From NCBI RefSeq assembly GCF_038443385.1, contig NZ_CP151726.1, positions 9,610,001 through 9,674,000 of the forward strand: a DNA stretch of 64,000 nt. The letters run 5' to 3'. Source of the DNA: Stieleria varia. GTDB taxonomy: Bacteria > Planctomycetota > Planctomycetia > Pirellulales > Pirellulaceae. The notes under the pieces are model-generated. The model ran no database searches. It saw nothing but the letters and a program-made list of their open reading frames with translations, and was not told the origin of the DNA. Both the position numbers and the translations under genes were made by a program. Of the stretch, positions 37,001 to 45,898 are shown piece after piece. Position 1 is the stretch's first letter. Each line of letters opens with the position of its first letter.

Positions 37001-37463
37001 CAACCATTCGTTCAAGCCTCGTGTCTTCGGCACGAAAGACGATGCCCATGCCACCAGCACCTAGGATTTCCAAAATACGATAATTGCCCAGTCGACCCAG
37101 CTCGTCTGGCAACTCGGCTGGGCGTAGAAAGTCCAGGTCGCAGTCTGGCCACTGCTTGCCGTCTGACGTTTCAACTCGCTCGTGGTTTGCCGATGCAAGG
37201 GTCTCATCCGTTTCGACCGTGTCGATTTCGCATTGAGACTTCACTTCGCGTTCAGAACCAATATGCGTCTTTTGCACCTCAGCTCGTGCGTTCGCCAATC
37301 TGCTTCGATATTCTTCGTCGACCTCGAGCAAGGCGTTCTGCAATTCGACGCGGTGCGCAGGGTCAATTTGCGCGACAAACTCGCCGATCACTGGTTCGTC
37401 ACCCTGCTGCCATACCGCTTCAAAGCGATCGCAGATTTCATCGATTTGTTGTCGGACGGACAT
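34080..37463 (-). CDS. Membrane Ser/Thr kinase with duplicated LRR-like modules
   Basis: The 1127-residue kinase has catalytic K157, H249-R250-D251 (HRDIKPDN) and D270-F271-G272; the kinase domain spans about 128-395. A membrane helix lies at 430-455, then a beta-rich domain (about 460-545). Two homologous modules of some 265 residues follow (about 566-833 and 854-1118), each with leucine-rich repeats and the same ending LPQC.I(L/V)WDGG. The outer modules would bind ligand. It lies 99 bp after the sigma factor on the same strand. Codon and base use by eye is more AT-rich than the flanks, which hints at acquisition. Confidence 0.9.
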   Translation of the reverse strand: MSVRQQIDEICDRFEAVWQQGDEPVIGEFVAQIDPAHRVELQNALLEVDEEYRSRLANARAEVQKTHIGSEREVKSQCEIDTVETDETLASANHERVETSDGKQWPDCDLDFLRPAELPDELGRLGNYRILEILGAGGMGIVFRAEDTRLERMVAVKVMKPSIAASRVAKERFLREAKATAAIEHDNIVSIYQVGEDNGLPFIAMRYLRGCSLQQMLQKSERADDSEIARIGSQIAAGLSAAHQQGLIHRDIKPDNIWIEDSTNRIKILDFGLARTHEENAGLTQSGMVVGTPKFMSPEQAKGEPVDQRCDLFSLGAVLYQLASGKPPFEGGNLTATLIAVSEAKFRPIDEVCPDLDPALSGVIGRLLKKNPDDRYLSASDVDHELAGIATRLQEKREQLKRQFQHAETKEIPRPVSMTSPALAKQSSSGLLTPVLVLISSLVVLLGALWAMGALGIFKVETKNGTLVVKVSNEDFETISQGKTVKLRHVETGANYTITLDAEPKTEPLRPGDYEFVVTNDEGFRAEMKRFEIVTGERKEVEVWWEPKNPSTTSANDDEAVGQIRGDRDYFTALREIGAHILLQAIDDDPILTPQVLSASTQLGSLDYVIDQPEKLGTAPVLMKHPSIFLTFRGPSFSDNEAARLSEILLQRPIDYQRCLVRFYSTGVTNKGIAALRGLKLWSFEIHETALDKTSVEIISSFEPTSALVVSSASIDDQDLSLLVKNAKCPWFHVQGNKFTRQGLQCLRATSFTVLNLGDNNLIDTDLGFLPTMESLEALYLNKNPITDAICEVLGSCPKLTYLVLNETDVTQKGIERLHKSLPQCHILWDGGEVEAEGTSKEDPAKTQEIPITDQEYFTKILQLGGEVGFYAEGDIVSPDVAAASEMHSGGYFVLKAPDALAKRSHLVTWPLVFLSFNGNEFTDEKLASLAGLLRQRRSEWPLCNLRLTSTAITSGGIAVLEGIKFKNFEIDQTNLNADGLRIVQSTNPEESLVLYEVGLDDVQLGMLLEHHNWFSLGIPKNKITGDGLSQLVGAGITRLNLRGNMLSDEDMGFVKDMPELNVLLLADTSIGDQTLDLIKEHRQLIQLDLARTNVTEERVQQLHREIPQCQIVWDGGVLEPVLADRE

Positions 37464-37562
37464 AGAAACAGACTTTTGATGTCAGAACTCTTGATGTCAG
37501 AAATCGGAGTAACCAAATATCACATGACCAACCCGGAAGGTTTGGGTCCAGGTTGCTCGAAC

Positions 37563-38159
37563 TTATTCGTCAGATTCTAGCCATCTTTCCTTGATAAGCC
37601 CGATTTTCCGTTTCACTGTGCTGCGAGCGAGTCTTAGTCGGTCAGCAATCTCGTTGATCGTGTAACCTTCAAGCTTGAGCACGGCGATTCTCTGTAGGGT
37701 TGGATCGTCCAATTGGTGGAGTCTTTCGGTTCCTTCGAGGAGCAGGCTTGCCAAGCCCGCGTCGCCGGCAACTCCTGAAAGCCCTGCGCCCGCCTTTCCC
37801 GCAATATTGTTGAAGACCGATTCACCTCGCACAGCGTCGTGTCCGCGTTTCTGGGCGTTTGCGCGACGACGCTGAGCTTGAGCTTTTCGAATGACGATGG
37901 TCAGCAACAGACTCCAAAGCTCGTTTCGATTGCTGAGCTCTTCAAATCCTCCGCCTTCGGCTCGACGAAAAAAACTATGCATGGCGCTGAGCGCCACGTC
38001 TTCCTCGTCCGAGGAACGGGTCGATACGCCACCGAGATTGCGTTTTGCGACCGCCTTGAGTCGCTCAAAGTAGTTCTCCCACAGCGCCGCACTGGCTTCA
38101 TCATCACGTCCCGATTTGATCCTCTCGATCAGCATGCTGATTTCTTCGTCGGAATTCAA
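37563..38159 (-). CDS. ECF-subfamily sigma factor (kinase-linked), second copy
   Basis: A 198-residue sigma factor with sigma-2 (about 8-95) and sigma-4 (about 145-195: LDDPTLQRIAVLKLEGYTINEIADRLRLARSTVKRKI). The alignment to the first ECF at 26907 is clear in the linker and sigma-4, so the two form related pairs. An insert rich in Gly and Ala (AGKAGAGLSGVAGDAG) separates the domains. The start is TTG at 38159 or ATG at 38135; the TTG keeps the N-terminus equivalent to that of the other ECF. It precedes the kinase gene and is likely cotranscribed with it. Confidence 0.88.
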   Translation of the reverse strand: MNSDEEISMLIERIKSGRDDEASAALWENYFERLKAVAKRNLGGVSTRSSDEEDVALSAMHSFFRRAEGGGFEELSNRNELWSLLLTIVIRKAQAQRRRANAQKRGHDAVRGESVFNNIAGKAGAGLSGVAGDAGLASLLLEGTERLHQLDDPTLQRIAVLKLEGYTINEIADRLRLARSTVKRKIGLIKERWLESDE

Positions 38160-38714
38160 AAGTCCGCTCGCATTTGCAGGTCAAGTTTGGTTGTGTCGGT
38201 TGCCAAAAGTCCGACAGAAAAAATCTCGATCCGGTGGCCCCCGATTGTCGCAGATCTGCATGGACACGGTAGATGGCACATTTGCCATGCGTAACGCCGT
38301 TCTCCAGGAGACACTCCCTGCGATCCAGACTCTCGCTCGCACACCGACGCCAACTTCGAAAAAAGAGGCTCACGAGACTCAACGGATTTCGCCAAATCAC
38401 CGGCATGGCAACGCAATCAACACCCTGAATGTCTCACGAGTCATACCCAAACGCCTCCTGTTTGGGCGATAGATGCCTGTGATGGAGGCATCTTAGGTGA
38501 CCTGAGCTCGATCCCAGGAGGAGCGAACCGACTTAGTGGACCAGAATCAACCTTTGCAAGGCGGTTAGAGAGCGACCTGCCTCATTGGGGCAGAGTCGGC
38601 GAGAATCACGGTGCGTGGTACAAGCATTGCTTTCTGAAGAATGCTTTTCTCGATGCTGCTGTGGCATCGGTGACGAAAGCAACTCATCTAGTCGCTGATT
38701 CCGTTGTGATCTCC
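38160..38714. other. Intergenic region, hairpin-rich, possible structured RNA
   Basis: No convincing protein frame. Several short stems lie close together on the plus strand: CCCAAA/TTTGGG (38446-38466), AGATGCCT/AGGCATCT (38471-38493), CTGCC/GGCAG (38577-38593) and AAGCATT/AATGCTT (38622-38646). They precede the small gene at 38715. I do not recognise a known riboswitch or RNA class. Confidence 0.35.
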
Positions 38715-39086
38715 ATGGCAATCCAAGCAATTCCGTTGCTCGACGAACCCCAAGGACCTCCGTCCTGGTTTCGAGTCGATGCAGGTCAACCGTGTGAGCT
38801 GACCCTCGAACTCACGGATAACGCCGATGGCAGACGAATCGACTGGGCAGGTCATATCCCCCGGTTTCGGGTATACAGTCAATACATTGATCGGCAAGTG
38901 GTGGTGGAAGTGACAGATCCCGAGCGTTGCCGATTTGAGCCCGACGGTATCTGGAAACTGGAGTTGACCGCCGAAGAGACCGCTGCGTTACCACGTGGAG
39001 GCATGGTCTACACCTTGGAACACCGCAACTCATCGGGTGACTGGCAGATGGGCATCCAAGCGGGCATCAGCTGCCGCGACGCTTAG
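38715..39086 (+). CDS. Small beta-sandwich-like protein, possible phage relative
   Basis: From the ATG at 38715 the protein is 123 residues; a GTG at 38661 extends it by 18. The pattern W.VDAGQPCELTLELTDNADGRRIDW, then LELTAEETAALPRGGMVYTLEHRNSSGDW, is reminiscent of the LtfC/Gp6-like beta-sandwich of tailed-phage heads and necks (from memory, not a search). No other phage gene surrounds it. It lies convergent to the patatin gene with about 30 bp between stops. Function unknown. Confidence 0.55.
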   Translation: MAIQAIPLLDEPQGPPSWFRVDAGQPCELTLELTDNADGRRIDWAGHIPRFRVYSQYIDRQVVVEVTDPERCRFEPDGIWKLELTAEETAALPRGGMVYTLEHRNSSGDWQMGIQAGISCRDA

Positions 39087-39116
39087 GCACTTTGCCCGTG
39101 CGTCGATCAGTCCATG

Positions 39117-42100
39117 TCATTTCGACTGATAGAACTCTCGCTCTGAGCGCAGACGCATCGTTTTATTGAATTCAAAGGGGTCCGGTTTTTCAATTCCTGA
39201 TTCAAGAATTTCGGCCCCTTGAATCGGCTGATAGTTCTTAGAAATCTGCTTCGCTTGCTGAACAGCGTCACTCCAAATCGATCCTTTACTTGCGCTGTCT
39301 GAAGCCATCGTGGGGGACATCGCAACGCTTGGCGTCGAGCTATCCGCCCCTGCGGAGTAGGTCTGCATTGGAACAAAGTGAGCGAACAGTTCGCCGGTTC
39401 TGCCACTGGTGACCATGGCGAGCAATTCTTTGAGCTCGGGACTACGCTCAACCTCTCGCTTGAGGTTTTCGTCCGCCGCCAATTTGCTCGCCGCGATCAT
39501 CAAAACGAGCGGTATCTTGGTTCTCTCTCGAACTTCCTCATCGCCGGGCGGTGAATCGCTCTGCAAATCCTCTTCGAGTCGTTGAACCCATTTCCCGGAG
39601 GTCTCGACCAACCGCGAGAAACTCAGCTCTTGAGACCTAGAATCGCTTCCAAATTTCCGTCGTGACTGAAGCGCTTGCTGGTAGGAATCACTCATGAGTT
39701 CCAAAGAGGTCCGCCAATGATTGCGCTGCACCAAGAACTGTGCGATCACACGGGCTTTGCCTTGCGGTCCGAGGGCAAAAGCGGTCATGACTTGGTCATC
39801 CAGGTTGGTGGAATTGCAGGTCAAACGGTCTCCTTTACAAGTGGGATCATTGGGCGACTCCTGCAGGACGCGCAGACAGCCCGAGACAAATTCCATCTGT
39901 TCATCGGGCGAGATCGTTAATCCCAGTGGAGACATCGAGGCCAGATCAGTCTGCTGCAGAAACGTTCTTGCCAAGAAAGCGGAATGATCATCGCTGAGTA
40001 GTCGCTCCATCTCGCGAAGGTAGCCGTCGCTGGTGCGAAGCGCCGTGGTGTACGACGCCGATCCGAGCGCTCCGATCGGTTGCGTGATCGCTCGAAAGGG
40101 ATCGCCCGATGGCGAGCGACGACTGGGCTTGGCACCCGAATCGATCTCCACAACGATAACACCTCGCTGACGCAGTTTTCCCATCAATCGCGTGGCGACA
40201 TAGTTTGCCCCGGAATCGGCCTCTCTGGCGAGAGCTTCGATCAACGCGTGAAAGGTATCCAGTCCGGTGTTGTCAACGATACCGCCATCAAGGTAGTTCA
40301 GCACCTTGGTGCGTTTGGGATCCAGATTCGTCGGATCGGGGACCTGAATCGAGGTCGGACGGAAACCGAATGGAAAACTTGATGAAATTCGAACGGCTCG
40401 TCCAAGAGTGATATCAATCTCACGCTCGGGGTCGAGAGATGAGAGGCTGTACGGCGAGTATTCGACCGCGCGCACCGAGCGGCCTGAATCCTGATACTCA
40501 ATCCGGTCCAACACTCCGGCCGCCGGTAACAGATTGTGTGGTAGCGGTGGGTAACCGATCACCATGCGACGCCCATGTTCGATGTCCGTCGCATTGACCA
40601 GCAACATCGGCTGGGCCTTGGGGTCCCAAGTGCTGCGCCAGGTTTTTCGAGACATGTCTGCCCAACCGAACTGTGCATTCCAAAATTGGTACAGCGATTG
40701 CCCTCGCGGTTCCAGCGGCACCAAAACGCCTCTCAAAATGGGCGCCATGTAGTCGATACACATCTCGTCAATGAATTTGGATCGAAAGACCGATTCGACC
40801 AAGGGGTCATCGGTGATCAGCGGATCGAGAACCGCTGCAACATCGGTGTGGTTGGACCCCTGATCGTCGTGATATCGTTGATCGATGGAGAGCAACTGCT
40901 GACGTGCTTCTCGGAGCGATTTCAACTCGCTGTCGTTTCCTGACACATTCCCAGCTTCTTTGATGAGTTCCTCAAAGACATCATCCGCACGTTTGACGAG
41001 TTCGTGAAAGTCGGTGTATTGAAGATCACCGGGGTTGGAATACTTGGGAAGCTCACCGCCGGCCAACTGCACATAGCGAGCGGAGGCGAGAGTGCCTCCA
41101 GAGACGCAACTGATTGCCAAGACGTGGTCTCCCCAAGTCCCTTTGGACCATCGGATAGTGTCTCCTGTGTCCGCAGTGTCATCGGCGACCAGCGGAATTC
41201 GCATGGGTTCCTCGTGCAACATACTGAGGACCATTGATGCAAAGAGCGCCGCTCGGGAACCACCACCGCTTGCCGCGACCAGCACGACAGGCCCGTCGTC
41301 CATGTTGTCCAAGCGTGTTTCCAGATCGGTGTACCAGGGGTCGATAACGGACACCTTCGCTTGTTTCGCTTCCTGAGCACCAACGTCGACGGACTCGTCT
41401 TGAACTGCCAACAGACTTGCTTTGGAAACCTTGTCCGCGGCACGCTGAGGCCCCGTTGCCCAAATCACTCCAACCACCAGGAACAGGGCTGTCAGCCGCC
41501 AAGGCCAATACGTTTTGTGGTCCAAGTAGTCGATCAATGCACAGACCAAGATCGCGATGCTGGCAATCTCAAAAATGGCCCAAACGCTATACAGTCTCAG
41601 TGAAGCGAGAGGAAAGCCTTTGACCGCCGCGACCCACAGAACTTCGCCGATGAGCAACGTCAGAGACAGATAAGCCAACACCCGACCACTGACCTGCCAT
41701 GCATGGCGATGGCGTTGATTCGTGCTGTCCAGGGTCCCTGAACTGCGAGCTTTTTCATCGCTGACGGTCATCAACTCAGGCCCGAGTGACTTGCCAAAGA
41801 AGAGCCAAACGCCGATCCAAAACACAGAAACGGCGAGCATTCGGGCGAATCCTCCGGCGAGCGGCCAAGGCTGCCACTGGAACGTCCCGCTGGAAAGGAA
41901 CACCAGCCAAGCGGCTCCCAAAATCATGAGGGTCGCGGGAATCACGTACCCCAGCACGCTGCTACCCAGCTTTGAAAGCCTCGCCGCCAGTCCATTGAGC
42001 CACCCCAGTGTGATCCAAGCAAACCAGCCAATGGTGAAAAACCAAAGCGGGTTCTGACGACTCATGATGGACGGCCAGATGAAGCCGCAGATCGAAATCG

Positions 42101-42428
42101 CGGCTCCGCCGGCAACGACGACTAACGTTGCCAGAAAACCCCACCACTGCGTCGTATCCTCGGGAAACTGAACAATCAAGTTCCTCACTTGCGAAACACG
42201 CCAGAGCAAAGCGAGAACACCGACGACCGCGACGAAAGTCAGGAAGTGACGACGCAACCGAGTCTTGAACAGATGCAAAATGCCATTCATGCCAGTGGCG
42301 GACTCGGCGACGGTCTCCATTTCTCGCGATCTTCGATCACCTAACGTCTCAGGATCGCCTGACGTCGCGGGATCATCTGGCGTCGCGGGATCATCTGGCG
42401 AAACGCTGTTATCGGATGAAGAATTCAT
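39117..42428 (-). CDS. Large membrane protein with patatin-like phospholipase domain
   Basis: The 1103-residue protein has about eight membrane helices in its first 330 residues, then a patatin-like domain. Its oxyanion loop is ASGGGSR (about 386-392), the nucleophile elbow is C-V-S-G-G (S443, first Gly replaced by Cys), and the catalytic Asp is in LDGGIVDNTG (D714). NATDIEHGRR and SSFPFGFRP are family signs. The long C-terminal part is charged and helical. It starts at an ATG after an unusable in-frame extension; repeats of the form DDPATxDDP begin its N-terminus. Patatins in defence systems degrade membrane lipid, but nothing here shows a trigger protein. Role unknown. Confidence 0.75.
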   Translation of the reverse strand: MNSSSDNSVSPDDPATPDDPATSGDPETLGDRRSREMETVAESATGMNGILHLFKTRLRRHFLTFVAVVGVLALLWRVSQVRNLIVQFPEDTTQWWGFLATLVVVAGGAAISICGFIWPSIMSRQNPLWFFTIGWFAWITLGWLNGLAARLSKLGSSVLGYVIPATLMILGAAWLVFLSSGTFQWQPWPLAGGFARMLAVSVFWIGVWLFFGKSLGPELMTVSDEKARSSGTLDSTNQRHRHAWQVSGRVLAYLSLTLLIGEVLWVAAVKGFPLASLRLYSVWAIFEIASIAILVCALIDYLDHKTYWPWRLTALFLVVGVIWATGPQRAADKVSKASLLAVQDESVDVGAQEAKQAKVSVIDPWYTDLETRLDNMDDGPVVLVAASGGGSRAALFASMVLSMLHEEPMRIPLVADDTADTGDTIRWSKGTWGDHVLAISCVSGGTLASARYVQLAGGELPKYSNPGDLQYTDFHELVKRADDVFEELIKEAGNVSGNDSELKSLREARQQLLSIDQRYHDDQGSNHTDVAAVLDPLITDDPLVESVFRSKFIDEMCIDYMAPILRGVLVPLEPRGQSLYQFWNAQFGWADMSRKTWRSTWDPKAQPMLLVNATDIEHGRRMVIGYPPLPHNLLPAAGVLDRIEYQDSGRSVRAVEYSPYSLSSLDPEREIDITLGRAVRISSSFPFGFRPTSIQVPDPTNLDPKRTKVLNYLDGGIVDNTGLDTFHALIEALAREADSGANYVATRLMGKLRQRGVIVVEIDSGAKPSRRSPSGDPFRAITQPIGALGSASYTTALRTSDGYLREMERLLSDDHSAFLARTFLQQTDLASMSPLGLTISPDEQMEFVSGCLRVLQESPNDPTCKGDRLTCNSTNLDDQVMTAFALGPQGKARVIAQFLVQRNHWRTSLELMSDSYQQALQSRRKFGSDSRSQELSFSRLVETSGKWVQRLEEDLQSDSPPGDEEVRERTKIPLVLMIAASKLAADENLKREVERSPELKELLAMVTSGRTGELFAHFVPMQTYSAGADSSTPSVAMSPTMASDSASKGSIWSDAVQQAKQISKNYQPIQGAEILESGIEKPDPFEFNKTMRLRSEREFYQSK

Positions 42429-42546
42429 CGCTCTAGGCCCCATTGCTCTTGATGATGGACGATGCGTGTGCACGGTCACCAACCGACGGTACATTCACAC
42501 ATCATAAGGGCTGTGGCTGATCGCGTTGCGGTCCTTCATCCAAGGA

Positions 42547-43929
42547 CTAAGAAACTTCTGAATCCAAAGAGACATCTGTACAGGGTGATGTCGGTCTTTG
42601 GAGCTGACGCCAAGCGAGAACGCACGCGATGACCATGGCAACCAAAAGGCAAACTCCGTTGAGACTCGTTAACACCTTGACACAAAACTCTGGCAGTTCG
42701 AATCGCGTCAGGAACATCCGCGTCGACAAGTAGTTCATCAGCGGACAACCCATCAACAACAGCAGCGTCGCTCGCCAAGAAAGCGAAAGTCGTTTCCATG
42801 CCGGCAGGATCGCGGCGACAGCACCTGTCATCGGTGCCACCAACAGCAGGGAGTCGTACGATTGATGATACAGACTGGTCAGCAATGCGGTCATCAAAAT
42901 CGTACCGGTCACGCCGGCGATTCCATCGTCTTGATCGGCAACAGTGCCACGACGCAGGACGTACATGGGGATCGCCAAGAAAACAAACATCGTCAGCAGG
43001 TGTGCCAACTCACCCGGATTGGCACCTCTCCATTTGGAAATGACGGCGAACGCATCCAAACGAGTCCACGAATGGACTGGTGACTCGTCATCCATTCCTC
43101 GGTGAACTTCCTGTGTCCCAGAGACCTGCGTCAGCAATTGCTTTGCCCCCGCCATCAAGTCGCCTTGACCTTCGTGATGAGCAAGCCATCCCATCAGCAA
43201 CAACGCGGCACCGATGCTCATCGCGGCACCGATCAGCAAGGCCTTGATGTTGCCTCGGGCGAGCATGAGAAATCCAAGCGGCAGGATGAACGTGGGCTTG
43301 CCCGATACGATCAACAGCATCCAGCCGGACAATACGGGGCGATCTTTGGCCCAGATGACGGCCAAATACGTCGCCATGACCAAGAGCAACGTGAAGTACC
43401 CCGTAAAGATCGAAATGTGTCCGCCACGCGAAAAGATCATCATCGCCGCCACGCACAGCCAGACATCGAACCGCCGCCCAAAACCCGACGTGATGGTCGC
43501 CAGCCAAGCGATCCCCAGCAACAAGGCGATTTGAATCATCGTGTGAATCACCTCGGCGGCGTGGATGGGCAACATGGCAAGCGGCGCATGCAGTGCCAAG
43601 ACCACGGGGGAAAAGAACGGGATCTGTCGAGCGACCGGGTACTTGTCCGCGTAGGGTTGCCCGTAGGGACTTTCTCCTCTCATCAATGCCATCGCGGGAA
43701 AGTAAACGCCATTGTGAAAGTCACACAAACCTTGTCGCTCGTGGTCAAACGGCCCCGGCGTTTGGTACTTTTTGTGAATCCGTGCCACCGTCGCGACCAG
43801 TCCCAAGATCAGCAAACAAGCGGCGATCGCTGCCAACCATCGGTTGCCAATTCGTAGTCTCTCCTTTCGACCAGCGTCCATCGATTCTGATGATGAGACG
43901 GAAGCGGGTTCCACGAGCGGTTGGGTCAT
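42547..43929 (-). CDS. Glycosyltransferase 87-like membrane protein
   Basis: The 460-residue protein has about ten hydrophobic segments and a membrane-embedded glycosyltransferase layout (GT-C, DUF2029/GT87). The conserved luminal stretch DFHNGVYFPAMALMRGESPYG holds the likely acidic catalytic residue, and it uses a polyprenyl-linked sugar donor by family precedent. The ATG at 43929 overlaps the stop of the acyltransferase gene (ATGA), so the two are translationally coupled. An upstream in-frame start (43986) would overlap the neighbour much more. Confidence 0.8.
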   Translation of the reverse strand: MTQPLVEPASVSSSESMDAGRKERLRIGNRWLAAIAACLLILGLVATVARIHKKYQTPGPFDHERQGLCDFHNGVYFPAMALMRGESPYGQPYADKYPVARQIPFFSPVVLALHAPLAMLPIHAAEVIHTMIQIALLLGIAWLATITSGFGRRFDVWLCVAAMMIFSRGGHISIFTGYFTLLLVMATYLAVIWAKDRPVLSGWMLLIVSGKPTFILPLGFLMLARGNIKALLIGAAMSIGAALLLMGWLAHHEGQGDLMAGAKQLLTQVSGTQEVHRGMDDESPVHSWTRLDAFAVISKWRGANPGELAHLLTMFVFLAIPMYVLRRGTVADQDDGIAGVTGTILMTALLTSLYHQSYDSLLLVAPMTGAVAAILPAWKRLSLSWRATLLLLMGCPLMNYLSTRMFLTRFELPEFCVKVLTSLNGVCLLVAMVIACVLAWRQLQRPTSPCTDVSLDSEVS

Positions 43930-44984
43930 GTCGGATCGTTCGCTTGATGACTGGCTTTGATGTAATGCGATGACTTGAGCAACCACCGTGATTCCAGTAG
44001 ATGCCAGGAGAGCACCGAGGCGATGACCGACAGGGTCACACCCAATGCAAATGACGTCGCCGGCCGCAACGGCAATTCCAGCGCCGTGAGCGTTTGAAAA
44101 ATGGGATAGTGATAGATGTAAATGCCGTAGGAAAAGTCACCGAAACGTCCGAAGTTTCCGAGATAGGCGAACCGAGTCGCAAAGCCAATCACCAACACCG
44201 CTAGTGCCATCGGGTAAACCATCGCGAACAACTCGGGCCAATACGCAAAGTACCCCGCCACGGCACCGATCGAAAAAATCACCGCCGCCTTGATATGTCG
44301 CGTGAAGAATCTTTCATAGTAGTGCATGGCGGCACCGGAAATGAAGAACGCCATTTGCCCGGGCAACTGTTCTGCGATTCGATGGTAGCCGCGTTGCTGA
44401 AAATGCTCACCCAGGTAGTTGAATCCGAGATTCCAGACGACGCCTCCGACATACAACACCGCGAATAGGGTGACGCGGTTTATCTTGCCTGCCAAGTACG
44501 CAATGATGGGAACGGAGATGTAGAACATCACTTCGATCTTGATCGTCCAAAGCGGCCCATTGACGTATTGGTCCACGTTCGATTCAAAAACGCCAGGCAA
44601 TGTGTTCTGGAGAAACCCGACGAACGCCAGATTCGAGAACAGATACCGATACACGGCGGAATCGGCGAAGTAATCCGCCACACCATGAGTGCTTAAAAGG
44701 CTGAGTCCCAGCGTGCAGAGGACGACCACAAACACATACGCCGGCAAGATGCGCCGGGCACGCTTTTCCGCGAAGCTTGATAAGACCGGTTTGGACTCCC
44801 AGCTTCGAAAGATCAAGTAGCCGGAGATCACAAAGAAGCATTGGACCGCCGAAAGGCCGCCCATAAAGTAGGTGTCTTCCGTCCAGCGAAAGGGGTAGCC
44901 CACCAACCCCGCATGGCAGCGAACCACCAGGACCGCCAGCAGTAAACGGAGCAAATCGAAATTGTTGGTTCGCGTCGGTTTCAT
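43926..44984 (-). CDS. Acyltransferase 3 family membrane protein (OafA-like)
   Basis: The 352-residue protein starts MKPTRTNNFDLLRLLLA, with the family's R..H region (AVLVVRCHAGLVGYP) and FFVISGYLIFRSW. About ten helices run through it. These enzymes add O-acetyl or similar groups to extracellular polysaccharides. An in-frame extension upstream to 45098 is not family-like. It overlaps the GT87-like gene by four bases, so the pair probably builds and modifies one surface glycan. Confidence 0.88.
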   Translation of the reverse strand: MKPTRTNNFDLLRLLLAVLVVRCHAGLVGYPFRWTEDTYFMGGLSAVQCFFVISGYLIFRSWESKPVLSSFAEKRARRILPAYVFVVVLCTLGLSLLSTHGVADYFADSAVYRYLFSNLAFVGFLQNTLPGVFESNVDQYVNGPLWTIKIEVMFYISVPIIAYLAGKINRVTLFAVLYVGGVVWNLGFNYLGEHFQQRGYHRIAEQLPGQMAFFISGAAMHYYERFFTRHIKAAVIFSIGAVAGYFAYWPELFAMVYPMALAVLVIGFATRFAYLGNFGRFGDFSYGIYIYHYPIFQTLTALELPLRPATSFALGVTLSVIASVLSWHLLESRWLLKSSHYIKASHQANDPT

Positions 44985-45288
44985 CGAACGGAGCAGGTCA
45001 TGGGGCGATGAAAGTCGACATCGGAAGGCTTGGTTTTGGTCTCTGGAAAAAGCGGCGAGTTTCCAGGCGATCTTGATCGTCAGCAAAGCCCAGATCAAGT
45101 GATTTGGGATGAATTGAGCGTCTTCACGGTTCCGATCACACGCATTTTTCCCACAGTGCTAAATTGAGAGATTGTCCGGAGCACTGGCACCTACGGTGCG
45201 TGCCGAGGTTTCCTGTTCGAGACCCGCGGCAATTGTCGCCCTTATCAAATCCTCATTCTTCGATCATTGCGTCCTTTGGAGGAAGTCT

Positions 45289-45897
45289 ATGTTCATTCAT
45301 TGTTTTTTCGACAGACCGCCCGCGGTCCTCAGAAGCACACTCACGGCAGCGGTCTGCTGTCTCCTGCTGCTGTATTCGTCAGGTTGCTCCAAGGATGACC
45401 TGAAGGAGATCGGGCAAGGAATCGTAGACGAAGGAAAGAAACTGGCGACATCCGCCACCGAAGCCGTGGAGGCACAACTACCAGCCACCGGAAGTATCGA
45501 ATTGACGACGACGCCCGCTTTGACGTGGGAGACTGCCAATATCGAATTGATCTCGATCGGTGACGGACGTCCGTCGATGCTACAGATCGCCAGCTATGAC
45601 ACGACCAAAGACCCCTCAGGACAGAGCATCCTGATCCACGCTCCCACAACCGCTACTTCGCTCAGCACCTTGGTCGATCAACCCTTGCCCTGCAGCGTCT
45701 TCCTGCGCGCGCAAGCATCGGGGCCAGTCGCCTGCACGACTCCGGGACAACCCATACTGGTCACTCTCGGTGCAATCAACGCGGACGACAACACGGTGTC
45801 CGTTCAGATCGACAGAGGTTCCTTGATGGGTTCGGATGGAAAAACCATCGCCATCGGAGGCGGGAAAGCAATCGCCGTTGTGAAGGGAGATCAGTGA
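45289..45897 (+). CDS. Lipoprotein of unknown function
   Basis: The start at 45289 has GGAGG six bases upstream. The first about 33 residues form a lipoprotein signal ending in the lipobox LYSSGC. The mature 170 residues are helical near the N-terminus (KEIGQGIVDEGKKLATSATEAVEAQL) and then Thr/Ser rich. No known domain. It is followed by the 608-residue secreted protein gene after one base, so both are cotranscribed. Confidence 0.75.
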   Translation: MFIHCFFDRPPAVLRSTLTAAVCCLLLLYSSGCSKDDLKEIGQGIVDEGKKLATSATEAVEAQLPATGSIELTTTPALTWETANIELISIGDGRPSMLQIASYDTTKDPSGQSILIHAPTTATSLSTLVDQPLPCSVFLRAQASGPVACTTPGQPILVTLGAINADDNTVSVQIDRGSLMGSDGKTIAIGGGKAIAVVKGDQ

Positions 45898-45898
45898 G

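Noticed and set aside
39117..42428. CBASS effector (CapV)
   Set aside because: No nucleotide cyclase or accessory Cap gene nearby, and the protein is much larger with membrane helices.
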